Assembly (NCBI RefSeq): GCF_003254625.1
Contig: NZ_QJRJ01000077.1
Location: forward strand, 124,001 to 188,000
Length of the DNA: 64,000 nt
DNA from: Flavobacterium ginsenosidimutans
Lineage (GTDB): Bacteria > Bacteroidota > Bacteroidia > Flavobacteriales > Flavobacteriaceae
Reading direction: 5' to 3'
In this document: piece after piece, positions 1-8,920 of the stretch
Numbering within the stretch: the first letter of the stretch is position 1
Layout: each line of letters begins with the position of its first letter
Notes under the pieces: generated by a model
Databases searched by the model: none
What the model saw: the letters and a program-made list of their open reading frames with translations, nothing else
Told to the model about the DNA's origin: nothing
Translations under genes and position numbers: made by a program

Positions 1-606
1 ACTCATCGCAATACCCATAAACAAACCGAATGAAGAAAATTCAACTCCCAGCGGAGCATACGTTTCATAAATAAAATAAGCCAATGATAAACCTAAAGCA
101 AACGGAATTACAATACTAGCATGACTAATTACGACTGCATCATGAGCTTTGTTTTTTAGCACTTTCAAATCCAATTCCATCCCAATTACAAACATGAAAA
201 GGATTAAACCAATCTGGCTTAAAAATTGTAAGTTCCCTAAAGATTCTTTTGGAAATAAAGCTGCAGAAAATTCCGGAAAATACATTCCGACTAAAGAGGG
301 TCCAAGTACGATTCCGGCGATCATTTCGCCAATTACCGAAGGCTGCCCAATTTTTCTAAAAAACCATCCAAACAAACGAGCAACTAAAATGATGGTAACT
401 ATTTGTGCCAGTAAAATTGCCAATGGATGCTGTAAATTGTCTACCATCGAGTGTAAAAAATCTTTCCAATGATTACTCTCAACACTTTTCTTTACAATAT
501 TACGCCCTACTTCTAACGAGGCACCTTTTGAAATTACCCAGTATATCAGTGCTGTAAAACCACCAATGATTGTAACATAGAATAAGGAATTCCTAATGTT
601 ATTCAT
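1..606 (-). CDS. Cation:proton antiporter (CPA2/KefB-like), N-terminal part, cut by window edge
   Basis: The reading frame is open from an ATG at 606 to the window edge (202 codons), so only the N-terminal part is visible. It starts with one hydrophobic segment (residues about 7-26), then a soluble stretch, then several membrane helices. The segment GQPSVIGEMIAGIVLGPS, followed by further helices and FVIGMELDLKVLK, is typical of the Na+/H+ exchanger domain of the CPA2 family, which exchanges monovalent cations for protons across the inner membrane. The extra N-terminal helix and soluble linker before the exchanger domain are slightly unusual. The gene runs the same way as the regulator pair upstream (721-2164), 114 bp away, so co-transcription is possible. 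Ion specificity cannot be judged. Confidence 0.8.
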   Translation of the reverse strand, partial: MNNIRNSLFYVTIIGGFTALIYWVISKGASLEVGRNIVKKSVESNHWKDFLHSMVDNLQHPLAILLAQIVTIILVARLFGWFFRKIGQPSVIGEMIAGIVLGPSLVGMYFPEFSAALFPKESLGNLQFLSQIGLILFMFVIGMELDLKVLKNKAHDAVVISHASIVIPFALGLSLAYFIYETYAPLGVEFSSFGLFMGIAMS

Positions 607-720
607 AAACTCGTTCTTTAGATTATTGCGCAAATATCCGCACTGTGAATTTAGTGAAAAAGAAATTCAGTTGTTAATTTTTATTGCATGTAACAAGTCG
701 GGAAAAAATTGTAATAAGTT

Positions 721-1449
721 TTAGATCTTAACTTTCTTTAAGAAGTCAGCGCGGTAAGTTTCGCTTAAAATTAGCGTTACGCTTTTATTGTTTTCTTCTA
801 CGTGATGCAGAACAATTTCGTTATGATTGAAGAATTTTATTGCTTTTACAGCTACTATTTCTTTTTTGTTTATTCGGCAAAAATCAGCATCTGGCAATTC
901 GTTTAAAAGAGTATCAAATTTTACATTTTTCAAATTCAGATAACTTCCATCAGTAAGTAAAACAGCTTTATCACGACTGTCACTCAGAGCCGTTTTTATA
1001 TATTGGATTTTATTAAAATACAAAAGCGTTTTTCCTTTGTCTGTATTCAGCTGAATAAATTTTTTAGCTGAATTTGATTTTTCAAAACGTTCAGATGCTT
1101 TCGTAATTGCTTTTTGCAAACGTTCCAACTTCACAGGTTTTGTGATATAATCAACCGCATCAATATTAAAAGCCTCGGCAGCATATTCTTTATACGCCGT
1201 GCAAAAAATCACCAATTTGTCCTGCAGTTTTTCGGCAAGATGAAGACCATCGATTCCAGGCATTTCTATATCCGAAATCAACAAATCAAAATCAAGGTTC
1301 GAAAAATCAGACAGCAATTTCTCAGGATCGTTGCACGTTTTTACAATTTCCAATTCAGGAATTTGTTCGCAAAGCATTTTTAGGTACGTTAATCCTGGAA
1401 GTTCATCGTCCAGAAGCAAGCATTTCAGTTTTGTATTCAAGTAAATCAA
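721..1449 (-). CDS. LytTR-family response regulator
   Basis: This is a two-domain response regulator of 242 aa. Residues about 8-125 form a receiver domain with the acidic pair in LLLDDE, the phospho-acceptor Asp60 in LLISDIEMPG, and the conserved Lys in ITKPVKL. Residues about 135-240 look like a LytTR DNA-binding domain (CRINKKEIVAVKAI). It would be phosphorylated by the histidine kinase encoded just upstream; the two frames overlap by 47 bp, which suggests translational coupling. LytTR regulators usually bind direct repeats in promoters. The target is not shown by the sequence; the neighbouring antiporter is one candidate. Confidence 0.9.
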   Translation of the reverse strand: MIYLNTKLKCLLLDDELPGLTYLKMLCEQIPELEIVKTCNDPEKLLSDFSNLDFDLLISDIEMPGIDGLHLAEKLQDKLVIFCTAYKEYAAEAFNIDAVDYITKPVKLERLQKAITKASERFEKSNSAKKFIQLNTDKGKTLLYFNKIQYIKTALSDSRDKAVLLTDGSYLNLKNVKFDTLLNELPDADFCRINKKEIVAVKAIKFFNHNEIVLHHVEENNKSVTLILSETYRADFLKKVKI

Positions 1450-2164
1450 TTTTTAGATGAGCAATATAAACATCGTTTTCTACAAACTTATCGAGTTTGA
1501 AATTATTCTTATAAATAATGCGAAGACGATGTTCGAGTGTGGCGTGGCCAAAACCACTTCTTTCTTTTTTCAAAACCTTTTTGTCTGAGATTTTATTCGA
1601 AACCGTCATAAAAAAAGCATTGTCTTTAAATTCAAAAACAACCGAAATAAAAGCATCAGCACTTTGAAGATCAGCGTGTTTAAAGGCATTTTCAATTAAA
1701 TCAATAGAAATTAAAGGCGCCAGCAAAGGCTGATCGTACAATTTATCTTCTTTGTTAATGTTCGTTTTGATCTTTAACTCAAACAGCGGACTAATCTTGA
1801 TTTTATTGATTTCGATTAAATTCAAAGCAAAATCAATTTCTTCTTTAGCAGTTACAAATTTCTTTTTGCTTTCGTATAAAATATAATCGAGAACATTCGC
1901 CAGTTTATCCAAAGCAAAATAAGTTTGGTAAGCGTGCGACTGAATCGAGTTTAAAATATTCTTAAACAAATGCGGATTCAGTTTTGATTCCAGATTTTCC
2001 AGCTGTAAGTCATTTACTTTTGATTCTAAAGCATAAAAGCTTTTCTCTGCATCATCTTTCGCTTTTTTGGTTTGCATTAATTGGTAAACCATAAAACAAA
2101 TGATGACGATTAACAGCAACAGAATTGCCAGAAAAATAAAAGTTGTTGTATTGTTTTGTTGCAT
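1403..2164 (-). CDS. LytS-type sensor histidine kinase (His_kinase family)
   Basis: This 253-aa membrane kinase has one N-terminal transmembrane helix (residues about 9-30), a short coiled coil, and the His_kinase motif KLNPHLFKNILNSIQ with the likely phospho-acceptor His65. The C-terminal half is an HATPase-like domain (PLISIDLIENAFKHA, then a glycine region SGFGHATLEHRL). There is no extracellular sensor domain, so the signal is probably sensed in the membrane or by a partner. It partners the LytTR regulator whose frame it overlaps. It is divergently transcribed from the RND transporter at 2363. Confidence 0.9.
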   Translation of the reverse strand: MQQNNTTTFIFLAILLLLIVIICFMVYQLMQTKKAKDDAEKSFYALESKVNDLQLENLESKLNPHLFKNILNSIQSHAYQTYFALDKLANVLDYILYESKKKFVTAKEEIDFALNLIEINKIKISPLFELKIKTNINKEDKLYDQPLLAPLISIDLIENAFKHADLQSADAFISVVFEFKDNAFFMTVSNKISDKKVLKKERSGFGHATLEHRLRIIYKNNFKLDKFVENDVYIAHLKIDLLEYKTEMLASGR

Positions 2165-2334
2165 TTAGCTTGTTTTGAATTGTATTAATCAATTGTAAAT
2201 TCACTACAAATATGGGAAAAGCTACTGGTTCTATAACAAAAAACAAGAAAATTATCACAAACCTAAAGCTGGCAAATTTGTGTTAACATTAAGTAAAATA
2301 CAAACGATTGTTTATGATTTCGAGCACTTTTCAC

Positions 2335-2342
2335 TACATTTG
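2335..2342 (+). promoter_or_regulatory. Putative -7 promoter box of the RND transporter
   Basis: TACATTTG matches the Bacteroidota -7 consensus TAnnTTTG and lies 20 bp before the ATG at 2363. A TTG at 2308-2310 could serve as the -33 element, but the spacing is rather long. Confidence 0.5.
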
Positions 2343-2362
2343 CAACCATTTTTAAAGAATTT

Positions 2363-4729
2363 ATGAAAAACACTATTCAAGTTGGATTTTGGGAGAAGTT
2401 GGCCCGAATTATACTTAAAAACAGAATAACAATTCTGGTTATCCTATCTGCCTTAACTATTTTCCTTGGTTACCAATGGAAGAATCTTTCTATGACGTAT
2501 ACCGAAGCAAACCTGCTTCCTAAAGATCATATTGCGAATAAAGAATACCAAAAATTCTTAGATAAATTTGGTGAAGAAGGAAACCTTGTGGTTATTGGTT
2601 TTCAGGATAAAAACTTTTTTACGCCTAAGAATTATGCCGCTTGGAATGAGTTGATGACAGGTTTAAAAAAGTCTAAAGAAGTTGATTTAGTAGTTTCTTT
2701 AAATGATTTAAAAAAACTGGAAAAAGATACGATTAACGAAAAATTCGTTTTAACTCCATTTATCGATCAAAGCAAAGTTTTAGATCCAGCATATTTAAAA
2801 AGCGTTCAGCACGAATTATTCAACAACCTGCCATTTTACGAAGGATTATTGTTTAACAAAGAAAGCGGAAGTGTCCGTTCTGCGATTTATATCAATAAAG
2901 CTTTAGTAAATACGCCACAAAGAAAGGCTTTCATACTTGAAAATTTAGTTCCGAAAATCGATAAATTCGAAAAAACAACAGGAATCGATCTTAAAGTTTC
3001 TGGAATGCCATACATTAGAACGATTAATGCTGCCGATATGAAAGGCGAAATCGGACTTTTCATTGGCGCGGCTTTATTGACCGTTTCTCTGATTTTCTTT
3101 TTCTTTTTCCGTTCGTTTAGAGCGACATTTATTTCAATTTGTATTTTAATAGTCGGCGTAATCTGGTCATTTGGAACGTTGGGATTATTTGGTTATAAAA
3201 TCACGATTTTAACAGCTATTATTCCACCGCTGATTATTGTAATCGGAATTACAAACTGTATTTTCTTAATCAATAAATACCAGCAGGAAATCAAATTGCA
3301 TAATAATCAGGCAAAAGCTTTACAGCGTGTTATTTCTAAAATTGGAGTTTCGACTTTAATGACAAATTTAACTACCGCGATTGGTTTTGCAACATTCATG
3401 ATTACAGGAAACGATCTTCTTTTCGAATTCGGAATGGTAACTTCAATCAACGTGATTTCTGTTTACTTATTGACGCTTTTCATCGTGCCAATTATTTACA
3501 GTTTCATGCCTTTGCCAAAAGAAAAACACTTATACCATTTAACAAAAACATACATTTCGACTTTATTGAATGTTGTAGAAGACTTGGTAAAATCAAAACG
3601 TAAAGTTGTTTATATTGTTTATGGTTTGCTTTTGGTTTTCAGCGTAATTGGAGTTTCACAAATGAAAGTTTCAGGAAGTTTGATTGGCGAAATGCCGAAA
3701 AGTGCTTCTTTCTTTAAAGATATTTTATTTTACGAAAAAGAATTTAACGGAGTTATGCCGTTGGAAATTATGATTGACACCAAAAAGAAAAAAGGTGTTA
3801 TGAAGGCTTCTACAATTCGTAAAATGAATGAATTGCAAAATACTATTGCTGAAATTCCAGAATTGGCAAAACCAGTTTCGGTTGTGAATTTGGTTAAATA
3901 TTCGAAACAAGCTTTCTACAACGGAAATCCAGAATATTATCAATTGCCAACTTCACAAGAGCAGACTTTTATTTTAAGTTATGCCAAAAATGCTACGAAA
4001 AACAGCAAAGAAAATCTAATGAAAGCTTATGTTGATTCAACTGGACAATATGCCAGAATCACGACTTTCATGAAAGATATTGGAACAGATGAAATGGCAA
4101 AAGTGGAGAAAAAATTACATTCAAAAATTGATGAAATTTTCCCAAAAGACCGTTTTGAAGTTACCGTTACCGGAAAAGCATTGGTTTTTCAGAAAGGAAC
4201 ATCATACTTAGTTGACAACTTAATCGAATCTTTGATTTTCGCAATTTTGACAATTGCAGTTTTAATTTTGTACTTATTCCGTTCTTTCAAAATGGTAATG
4301 GCATCAGTAATTACAAATATTTTACCGCTTTGTATTACGTCTGGATTAATGGGTTATTTCGGAATTCCGTTGAAACCTTCTACGATTTTGGTATTCAGTA
4401 TCGCCTTCGGAATTTCGGTTGACAATGCGATTCAGTTTATGGCAAAATACAGACACGATTTGCTTCAAAGTGGCGGAAAAGTGAAAAAATCGGTTTTCAG
4501 TGCATTAAGAGAAACTGGAATTAGTACTTTCTATACTTCTGTAGTTTTGATTTTAGGTTTTGCGACTTTTACTTTATCAAGCTTCAGCGGAACCATTGCG
4601 CTTGGTGGATTAATTTCTTGTACTTTGGCTTTTGCGATGTTTGCGAATTTGGTTGTATTACCTTCGTTGGTTTTGACTTTTGAAAAGAAGAAAACTAAGA
4701 AAGAGGAATTGGAGAATTTGGAAAAATAA
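2363..4729 (+). CDS. RND/MMPL-family transporter
   Basis: The 788-aa protein has the duplicated architecture of MMPL/patched-like RND permeases: an N-terminal helix (about 20-37), a large periplasmic loop, five clustered helices (about 225-370, including TILTAIIPPLIIVIGITN), then a repeat of the plan with a second loop (about 440-620) and a second helix cluster (about 625-775, including STILVFSIAFGISVDNAIQF). Such single-gene permeases export lipids, hopanoids or drugs using the proton gradient. No membrane-fusion or outer-membrane partner is adjacent, which fits an MMPL-type rather than AcrB-type pump. The C-terminus is a lysine/glutamate-rich cytoplasmic tail. Substrate unknown. Confidence 0.9.
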   Translation: MKNTIQVGFWEKLARIILKNRITILVILSALTIFLGYQWKNLSMTYTEANLLPKDHIANKEYQKFLDKFGEEGNLVVIGFQDKNFFTPKNYAAWNELMTGLKKSKEVDLVVSLNDLKKLEKDTINEKFVLTPFIDQSKVLDPAYLKSVQHELFNNLPFYEGLLFNKESGSVRSAIYINKALVNTPQRKAFILENLVPKIDKFEKTTGIDLKVSGMPYIRTINAADMKGEIGLFIGAALLTVSLIFFFFFRSFRATFISICILIVGVIWSFGTLGLFGYKITILTAIIPPLIIVIGITNCIFLINKYQQEIKLHNNQAKALQRVISKIGVSTLMTNLTTAIGFATFMITGNDLLFEFGMVTSINVISVYLLTLFIVPIIYSFMPLPKEKHLYHLTKTYISTLLNVVEDLVKSKRKVVYIVYGLLLVFSVIGVSQMKVSGSLIGEMPKSASFFKDILFYEKEFNGVMPLEIMIDTKKKKGVMKASTIRKMNELQNTIAEIPELAKPVSVVNLVKYSKQAFYNGNPEYYQLPTSQEQTFILSYAKNATKNSKENLMKAYVDSTGQYARITTFMKDIGTDEMAKVEKKLHSKIDEIFPKDRFEVTVTGKALVFQKGTSYLVDNLIESLIFAILTIAVLILYLFRSFKMVMASVITNILPLCITSGLMGYFGIPLKPSTILVFSIAFGISVDNAIQFMAKYRHDLLQSGGKVKKSVFSALRETGISTFYTSVVLILGFATFTLSSFSGTIALGGLISCTLAFAMFANLVVLPSLVLTFEKKKTKKEELENLEK

Positions 4730-4739
4730 AACATTAAAT

Positions 4740-4898
4740 ATGCTAGGTTTATTTACAGCAGTAATACCAATTGTCTTTGGAATAATTTTAAAATCCTCAA
4801 ACAGAGAAGATTTAAAATCTCTAAAAAAATATTGGCTATTTTTAATTATTGCGGGAAGCATATTATTTATTTTAAGATTATATGATTTCTTAAAATAA
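4740..4898 (+). CDS. Small two-helix membrane protein, function unknown
   Basis: A 52-aa frame starts at the ATG at 4740, 10 bp after the transporter stop codon. It encodes two hydrophobic segments (LGLFTAVIPIVFGIIL and YWLFLIIAGSILFILRLY) separated by a charged stretch. A longer in-frame start at 4680 lies inside the transporter gene and would give a highly basic non-membrane leader, so 4740 is preferred. The tight spacing suggests co-transcription with the transporter, perhaps as a small accessory subunit. I do not recognise the family. Confidence 0.6.
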   Translation: MLGLFTAVIPIVFGIILKSSNREDLKSLKKYWLFLIIAGSILFILRLYDFLK

Positions 4899-4911
4899 CT
4901 ATTTCACAATA

Positions 4912-5012
4912 TTGTCATTTCGACGAAGGAGAAATCACACTCGAAGCTCGACAACTTTGTAGACTTTCTTTGCGGAATTACTAGTGTGATTCCTCGTTCC
5001 TCGGAATGACAA
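4912..5012. repeat. Long imperfect palindrome (dispersed-repeat type)
   Basis: The arms TTGTCATTTCGACGAAGGAG and CTCGTTCCTCGGAATGACAA are near reverse complements around an imperfectly paired centre, with inner arms ATCACAC and GTGTGAT. Related arms (GTC...CGA...GTCGA types ending in GACAA) occur at 12388-12447, 12829-12860 and 30332-30358. It lies between convergent-free genes downstream of the small membrane gene. It could act as a transcription-end structure or be a REP-like mobile repeat. Confidence 0.65.
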
Positions 5013-5046
5013 AAAAGAAAAACAATTTGGTTATCTTGAAAACGAA

Positions 5047-5125
5047 TGCCCTAGCCCTGATCGAAGCGGCATCCTTTCTATTTTTTCTTTAAAAATAGAA
5101 AGATACAGCGGAGAGCAGGAAACAG
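5047..5125 (+). ncRNA. Possible structured RNA element upstream of asnS
   Basis: A hairpin with 12-bp arms (CTTTCTATTTTT at 5074-5085 and AAAAATAGAAAG at 5091-5102) is enclosed by flanks GCCCTGATCGAAGCGGCATC and TACAGCGGAGAGCAGGAAAC, whose ends CCTG and CAGG can also pair. This layout resembles a conserved structured element I associate with flavobacterial intergenic regions, possibly the Flavo-1 RNA family of Rfam, but I could not check this. The strand is assumed from the flank order. It could also be an ordinary terminator-like repeat. Confidence 0.4.
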
Positions 5126-5149
5126 CTTCAAAAATTAATTATTATCGTT

Positions 5150-5157
5150 TATATTTG
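5150..5157 (+). promoter_or_regulatory. Putative -7 promoter box of asnS
   Basis: TATATTTG fits the Bacteroidota TAnnTTTG consensus and would give a leader of about 60 nt before the ATG at 5226. No clear -33 TTG is seen at the usual spacing. Confidence 0.5.
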
Positions 5158-5225
5158 CAATTCGATATAAAAAACACTGGTTTTATTTTGATATAAAATC
5201 AGCAATCTATAAATCTAAAATTAAA

Positions 5226-6671
5226 ATGAGACACACAAAGGTTAAAGACTTATTAAACAGTACGACGACGCTACAGGAAGTGAATGCAAAAGGATGGGTG
5301 AGAACTTTTAGAAATAATCAGTTCATCGCGCTTAATGACGGTTCTACAATTAATAATATTCAATGTGTTGTTGATTTTGAAAATACACCAGAAGAGACTT
5401 TAAAAAGAATCACGACTGGAGCTGCGGTTTCTGTAATTGGAACTTTGGTTGAAAGTAAAGGTGCGGGTCAGAAATATGAAATTCAGGTTACAAAACTTGA
5501 AATTCTTGGAGATTCAGACGCGGAGAAATTCCCAATGCAGCCTAAAAAACACTCTTTAGAATTTTTACGTGAAAACGCTCACTTGCGTGTACGTACAAAT
5601 GCTTTTGGTGCAATTATGCGTGTGCGTTCGGTATTGTCTTATGCGGTTCACAGCTATTTCCAGCAAAAAGGTTTCGTGTATGTAAACACGCCAATTATCA
5701 CTGGAGCTGATGCTGAAGGTGCTGGAGAAATGTTCCAAGTTACTTCTTTACCATTGGATAATCTTCCAAAAAATGAAGAAGGAAACATTGATTTCAAAAA
5801 AGATTTCTTCGGAAAACATACGAACTTGACCGTTTCTGGACAATTAGAAGGGGAAACTTTCGCAATGGCTTTGGGTCAGATTTATACTTTTGGACCAACG
5901 TTTAGAGCAGAGAATTCAAACACTTCTCGTCACTTAGCAGAATTCTGGATGATCGAGCCGGAAGTTGCTTTCAACGACTTGGATGACAACATGGATTTGG
6001 CTGAAGATTTTATTCAGTATGTAATTAAATATGCTTTAGACAACTGTCAGGATGATTTGAAATTCTTGGAAGGAAGACTTTTGGAAGAAGAAAAATCAAA
6101 ACCACAAGCTGAAAGAAGCGAAATGGCTTTGTTAGAGAAATTGAACTTCGTGTTAGAAAACAACTTCAAACGTGTTTCTTATACAGAAGCAATTGACATT
6201 TTAAGAGATTCAACTCCAAATAAAAAGAAGAAATTCCAATACTTAATCAACGAATGGGGAGCTGATTTACAATCAGAACACGAACGTTTCTTAGTTGAAA
6301 AACACTTTAAATGTCCGGTAATTTTATACGATTACCCAGCAAACATTAAAGCGTTTTACATGCGTTTAAACGACAACACAGAACCTGGAAGAGAAACTGT
6401 TCGTGCAATGGATATCCTTTTCCCTGGAATTGGAGAAATCGTTGGTGGTTCTGAGAGAGAAGAGCGTTATGACGTTCTTGTTGAGAAAATGGAAAAACTA
6501 GGAATTGATAAAGAAGAATTATACTGGTACTTAGACACCAGAAGATTTGGATCGGCAACTCACGCAGGTTTCGGTTTAGGATTTGAACGTTTAGTATTGT
6601 TTGTAACTGGAATGACAAACATTAGAGACGTAATTCCTTTCCCAAGAACTCCTGGAAGTGCAGAGTTCTAA
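5226..6671 (+). CDS. asnS: Asparaginyl-tRNA synthetase
   Basis: A 481-aa class IIb aminoacyl-tRNA synthetase that charges tRNA-Asn with asparagine in the cytoplasm. The N-terminal OB-fold anticodon-binding domain (about 1-110, [20 protein letters not shown]) is followed by the catalytic core with motif 2 ([20 protein letters not shown]) and motif 3 ([20 protein letters not shown]). The [11 protein letters not shown] segment and the length distinguish it from aspartyl and lysyl enzymes. It is full length with an ordinary N-terminus. It is followed by the repeat-framed GxxExxY gene, which separates it from rpoN. Confidence 0.97.
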   Translation: MRHTKVKDLLNSTTTLQEVNAKGWVRTFRNNQFIALNDGSTINNIQCVVDFENTPEETLKRITTGAAVSVIGTLVESKGAGQKYEIQVTKLEILGDSDAEKFPMQPKKHSLEFLRENAHLRVRTNAFGAIMRVRSVLSYAVHSYFQQKGFVYVNTPIITGADAEGAGEMFQVTSLPLDNLPKNEEGNIDFKKDFFGKHTNLTVSGQLEGETFAMALGQIYTFGPTFRAENSNTSRHLAEFWMIEPEVAFNDLDDNMDLAEDFIQYVIKYALDNCQDDLKFLEGRLLEEEKSKPQAERSEMALLEKLNFVLENNFKRVSYTEAIDILRDSTPNKKKKFQYLINEWGADLQSEHERFLVEKHFKCPVILYDYPANIKAFYMRLNDNTEPGRETVRAMDILFPGIGEIVGGSEREERYDVLVEKMEKLGIDKEELYWYLDTRRFGSATHAGFGLGFERLVLFVTGMTNIRDVIPFPRTPGSAEF

Positions 6672-6681
6672 GAAATAAAAT

Positions 6682-6706
6682 TTTTGCCACAAAGGCACAA
6701 AGACGT
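6682..6706. repeat. Dispersed repeat, inverted copy left of the GxxExxY gene
   Basis: The segment contains TTTTGCCACAAAGGCACAAA, the reverse-complement form of the CTTTGTGCCTT...GTGGCAAAA repeat found at 6825-6855. The two could pair into a long hairpin. Between them lies a further inverted pair, AAAATAATAC and GTATTATTTT (about 6750-6792). Confidence 0.65.
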
Positions 6707-6824
6707 TAAGTTTATTTTTAAATTAACTGAATTAAAGACTCAAAAAAAATTAAAATAATACCACGAAGACACAAATTCACAAGTATTATTTTAATTTTTT
6801 AGTGAAGATTTAAAAACTTAAAAA

Positions 6825-6855
6825 AACTTTGTGCCTTCGCGCCTTCGTGGCAAAA
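6825..6855. repeat. Direct repeat flanking the GxxExxY gene, left copy
   Basis: This 31-bp segment (AACTTTGTGCCTTCGCGCCT, then TCGTGGCAAAA) lies 13 bp before the ATG at 6869. It is about 27/31 identical to the right copy at 7305-7335. A looser relative (CTTTGTGCCTTTGTGGCAA) is at about 27311-27332. Confidence 0.7.
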
Positions 6856-6868
6856 CCCTTAAAAAAAT

Positions 6869-7264
6869 ATGCTCTCTGAAAGAACGGAAGAAATTGGAAA
6901 AATAATTGTAAACTCAGCATTTAAGGTTCACAAACAACTTGGACCTGGATTATTAGAAAGAGTTTATGAAGTTTGTTTAGCTCACGAAATTGCTAAAACT
7001 GGTCTTGATGTAAAACGCCAAGTTGATATTCCCATCTTTTATGACGGAATTGAATTTAGCGAAGGATTAAGATTAGATTTACTAATTGAAGATTCTATAA
7101 TAGTAGAAATAAAAGCAGTTGAACAAATAAATCCCGTTTGGGAAGCACAAATCATAAGTCAATTAAAATTACTTAATAAAGATTTAGGCTTTTTAATTAA
7201 TTTCAACGTACCACTAATCAAAAGTGGTATTAGACGATTTATAAATACAAAAAGAGCATTTTAA
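6869..7264 (+). CDS. GxxExxY family protein (PD-(D/E)XK-like)
   Basis: The 131-aa protein carries the signature GLLERVY (residues 27-33) that names the GxxExxY family. It also shows a nuclease-fold pattern: Asp70 in LRLDLLIED and Glu80-Ile-Lys82 in IIVEIKA, matching a PD-(D/E)XK catalytic core. The conserved Q in ISQLK and the GFLINFN segment are also typical. The biochemical role of the family is not established to my knowledge. The gene is framed by short direct repeats (6825-6855 and 7305-7335) and sits between two housekeeping genes, which suggests a mobile or repeat-associated cassette. The next gene, rpoN, begins 88 bp downstream. Confidence 0.85.
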   Translation: MLSERTEEIGKIIVNSAFKVHKQLGPGLLERVYEVCLAHEIAKTGLDVKRQVDIPIFYDGIEFSEGLRLDLLIEDSIIVEIKAVEQINPVWEAQIISQLKLLNKDLGFLINFNVPLIKSGIRRFINTKRAF

Positions 7265-7304
7265 AAAAAATCAAATAAAAGCCTTATAGGCAAATAAAAA
7301 TAAA

Positions 7305-7335
7305 AACTTTGCGCCTTCGCGTCTTAGTGGCTAAA
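7305..7335. repeat. Direct repeat flanking the GxxExxY gene, right copy
   Basis: AACTTTGCGCCTTCGCGTCT followed by TAGTGGCTAAAA repeats the left copy with about four differences. It ends about 17 bp before the rpoN start codon, so it lies in the rpoN leader. Confidence 0.7.
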
Positions 7336-7352
7336 AAAAGTAGTGCCTTATC

Positions 7353-8813
7353 ATGCTAAAGCAATTTTTAAATTTAAAATTATCCCAAAAATTATCTCCA
7401 CAGCAAATTCAGCTGATGAAGTTAATTCAATTGCCTACGCAAGCTTTTGAACAACGTTTATTGGAAGAAATGAACGAAAATCCAGCACTTGAAGCTGGAA
7501 AAGAAGACGATTACGAAGCTGATGAATACGCTAATGAAGACTACGACGATTATGATGATGCAGAATCAGACAGAATCGAAGCAGACGACATTAATATTGA
7601 CGAATACTTAAGCGACGACGATACGCCTGATTACAAAACTCAGGTAAACAATTATAGTGACGACGAAGAACGTGAAACGCCTTTTGCGGCTCCGATAAGT
7701 TTTCATCAGGATTTAATCAATCAGCTGAATACTTTTATTTTGAATGATGAAGAGCGCGAAATCGCTGAGTTCTTAGTAGGAAGTATTGATGATATGGGTT
7801 ACATCCGCAGAAGCATTCCAGATATTGTTGACGACATGGCTTTTACTCAGGGAATTTATACTGATGAAGCAATGGTCGAAAAAATGATGACCGTGATTCA
7901 CGAATTGGAACCTTCGGGAGTTGGAGCGCGTGATTTGCAGGAATGTTTGTTGCTTCAATTAAAACACAAAACACCAACTGAATATGTTGATTTAGCGATT
8001 GACATTATCGAAAATCAGTTTGATGCTTTTACGAAGAAACATTACGATAAATTATTACAGAAATACAGCATTTCAAACGAACAGCTTAAAAAAGCGATTC
8101 ACGAAATTGAAAGACTGAACCCAAAACCAGGCGGTTCTTTTACTGGAAATAATAAAGTTACAGAAAATGTGGTTCCAGACTTTGCGATCAGAATTGTTGA
8201 CGGCGAATTGGAATTGACTTTAAACGGACGTAATGCTCCTTCTCTGCACGTTTCTAAAGATTATCAAGAAATGATGCAAACGTATAAAGAATCTCGTGAT
8301 AAATCAACTGCTCAGAAAGATGCGGTTCAGTTTATCAAACAAAAACTGGATTCTGCAAAATGGTTTATCGATGCGATTAGACAGCGTCAGGAAACACTTT
8401 TTGTAACGATGAATGCAATTATGCATTATCAAGAAGAATATTTCTTAGACGGCGACGAAACCAAACTAAAACCAATGATCTTAAAAGACATTGCTGATAT
8501 GGTTGGTCTAGATATTTCAACAATTTCACGTGTTGCCAACAGTAAATATGTTGAAACGCCATACGGAACGAAACTGATTAAAGAATTCTTCTCTGAAGCC
8601 ATGAAAAATGATCAGGGAGAAGATGTTTCGACTCTTGAAATCAAAAAAATTCTTCAAAACACAATTGAGGAAGAAGATAAAAGAAAACCGCTTCCAGACG
8701 ATCAATTGGCTGAAATCTTAAAAGAAAAAGGCTATCCAATTGCTAGAAGAACAATTGCTAAATACCGCGAACAACTTGATATTCCGGTGGCGAGAATGAG
8801 AAAGAAGATTTAA
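7353..8813 (+). CDS. rpoN: RNA polymerase sigma-54 factor
   Basis: This 486-aa protein has the three-region plan of sigma-54. A glutamine/leucine-rich region I (KLSPQQIQLMKLIQLPTQAF) is followed by a very acidic linker (about 45-105) and the core-binding region from about 115. Near the C-terminus are a helix-turn-helix (LDISTISRVANSKYVETPYG) and the RpoN box ARRTIAKYRE (residues 464-473), which reads the -24 promoter element. It directs RNA polymerase to -24/-12 promoters that need an enhancer-binding ATPase; one such protein is encoded at 35087-36433. A terminator follows at 8848-8885. Confidence 0.97.
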   Translation: MLKQFLNLKLSQKLSPQQIQLMKLIQLPTQAFEQRLLEEMNENPALEAGKEDDYEADEYANEDYDDYDDAESDRIEADDINIDEYLSDDDTPDYKTQVNNYSDDEERETPFAAPISFHQDLINQLNTFILNDEEREIAEFLVGSIDDMGYIRRSIPDIVDDMAFTQGIYTDEAMVEKMMTVIHELEPSGVGARDLQECLLLQLKHKTPTEYVDLAIDIIENQFDAFTKKHYDKLLQKYSISNEQLKKAIHEIERLNPKPGGSFTGNNKVTENVVPDFAIRIVDGELELTLNGRNAPSLHVSKDYQEMMQTYKESRDKSTAQKDAVQFIKQKLDSAKWFIDAIRQRQETLFVTMNAIMHYQEEYFLDGDETKLKPMILKDIADMVGLDISTISRVANSKYVETPYGTKLIKEFFSEAMKNDQGEDVSTLEIKKILQNTIEEEDKRKPLPDDQLAEILKEKGYPIARRTIAKYREQLDIPVARMRKKI

Positions 8814-8847
8814 AACTTTCTCAAAATATAAAGTTCATTTAAATAGC

Positions 8848-8885
8848 AAACCCGATAGATTTTAAAAACCTGTCGGGTTTTGTTT
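8848..8885 (+). terminator. Rho-independent terminator after rpoN
   Basis: Arms AAACCCGATAGATTTT and AAAACCTGTCGGGTTT pair with small mismatches and are followed by a T-rich tail. The same arms recur at 9134-9166. Confidence 0.8.
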
Positions 8886-8920
8886 TCATCAATTAGCTCA
8901 TCTCAAATAATACAATTTGT

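Noticed and set aside
1114..1383. Plus-strand frame inside the LytTR regulator gene
   Set aside because: It is antisense to a well-supported gene and shows no protein-like pattern.
4912..5012. Small gene in the palindromic region before asnS
   Set aside because: The segment is a near-perfect inverted repeat without a convincing frame or start.
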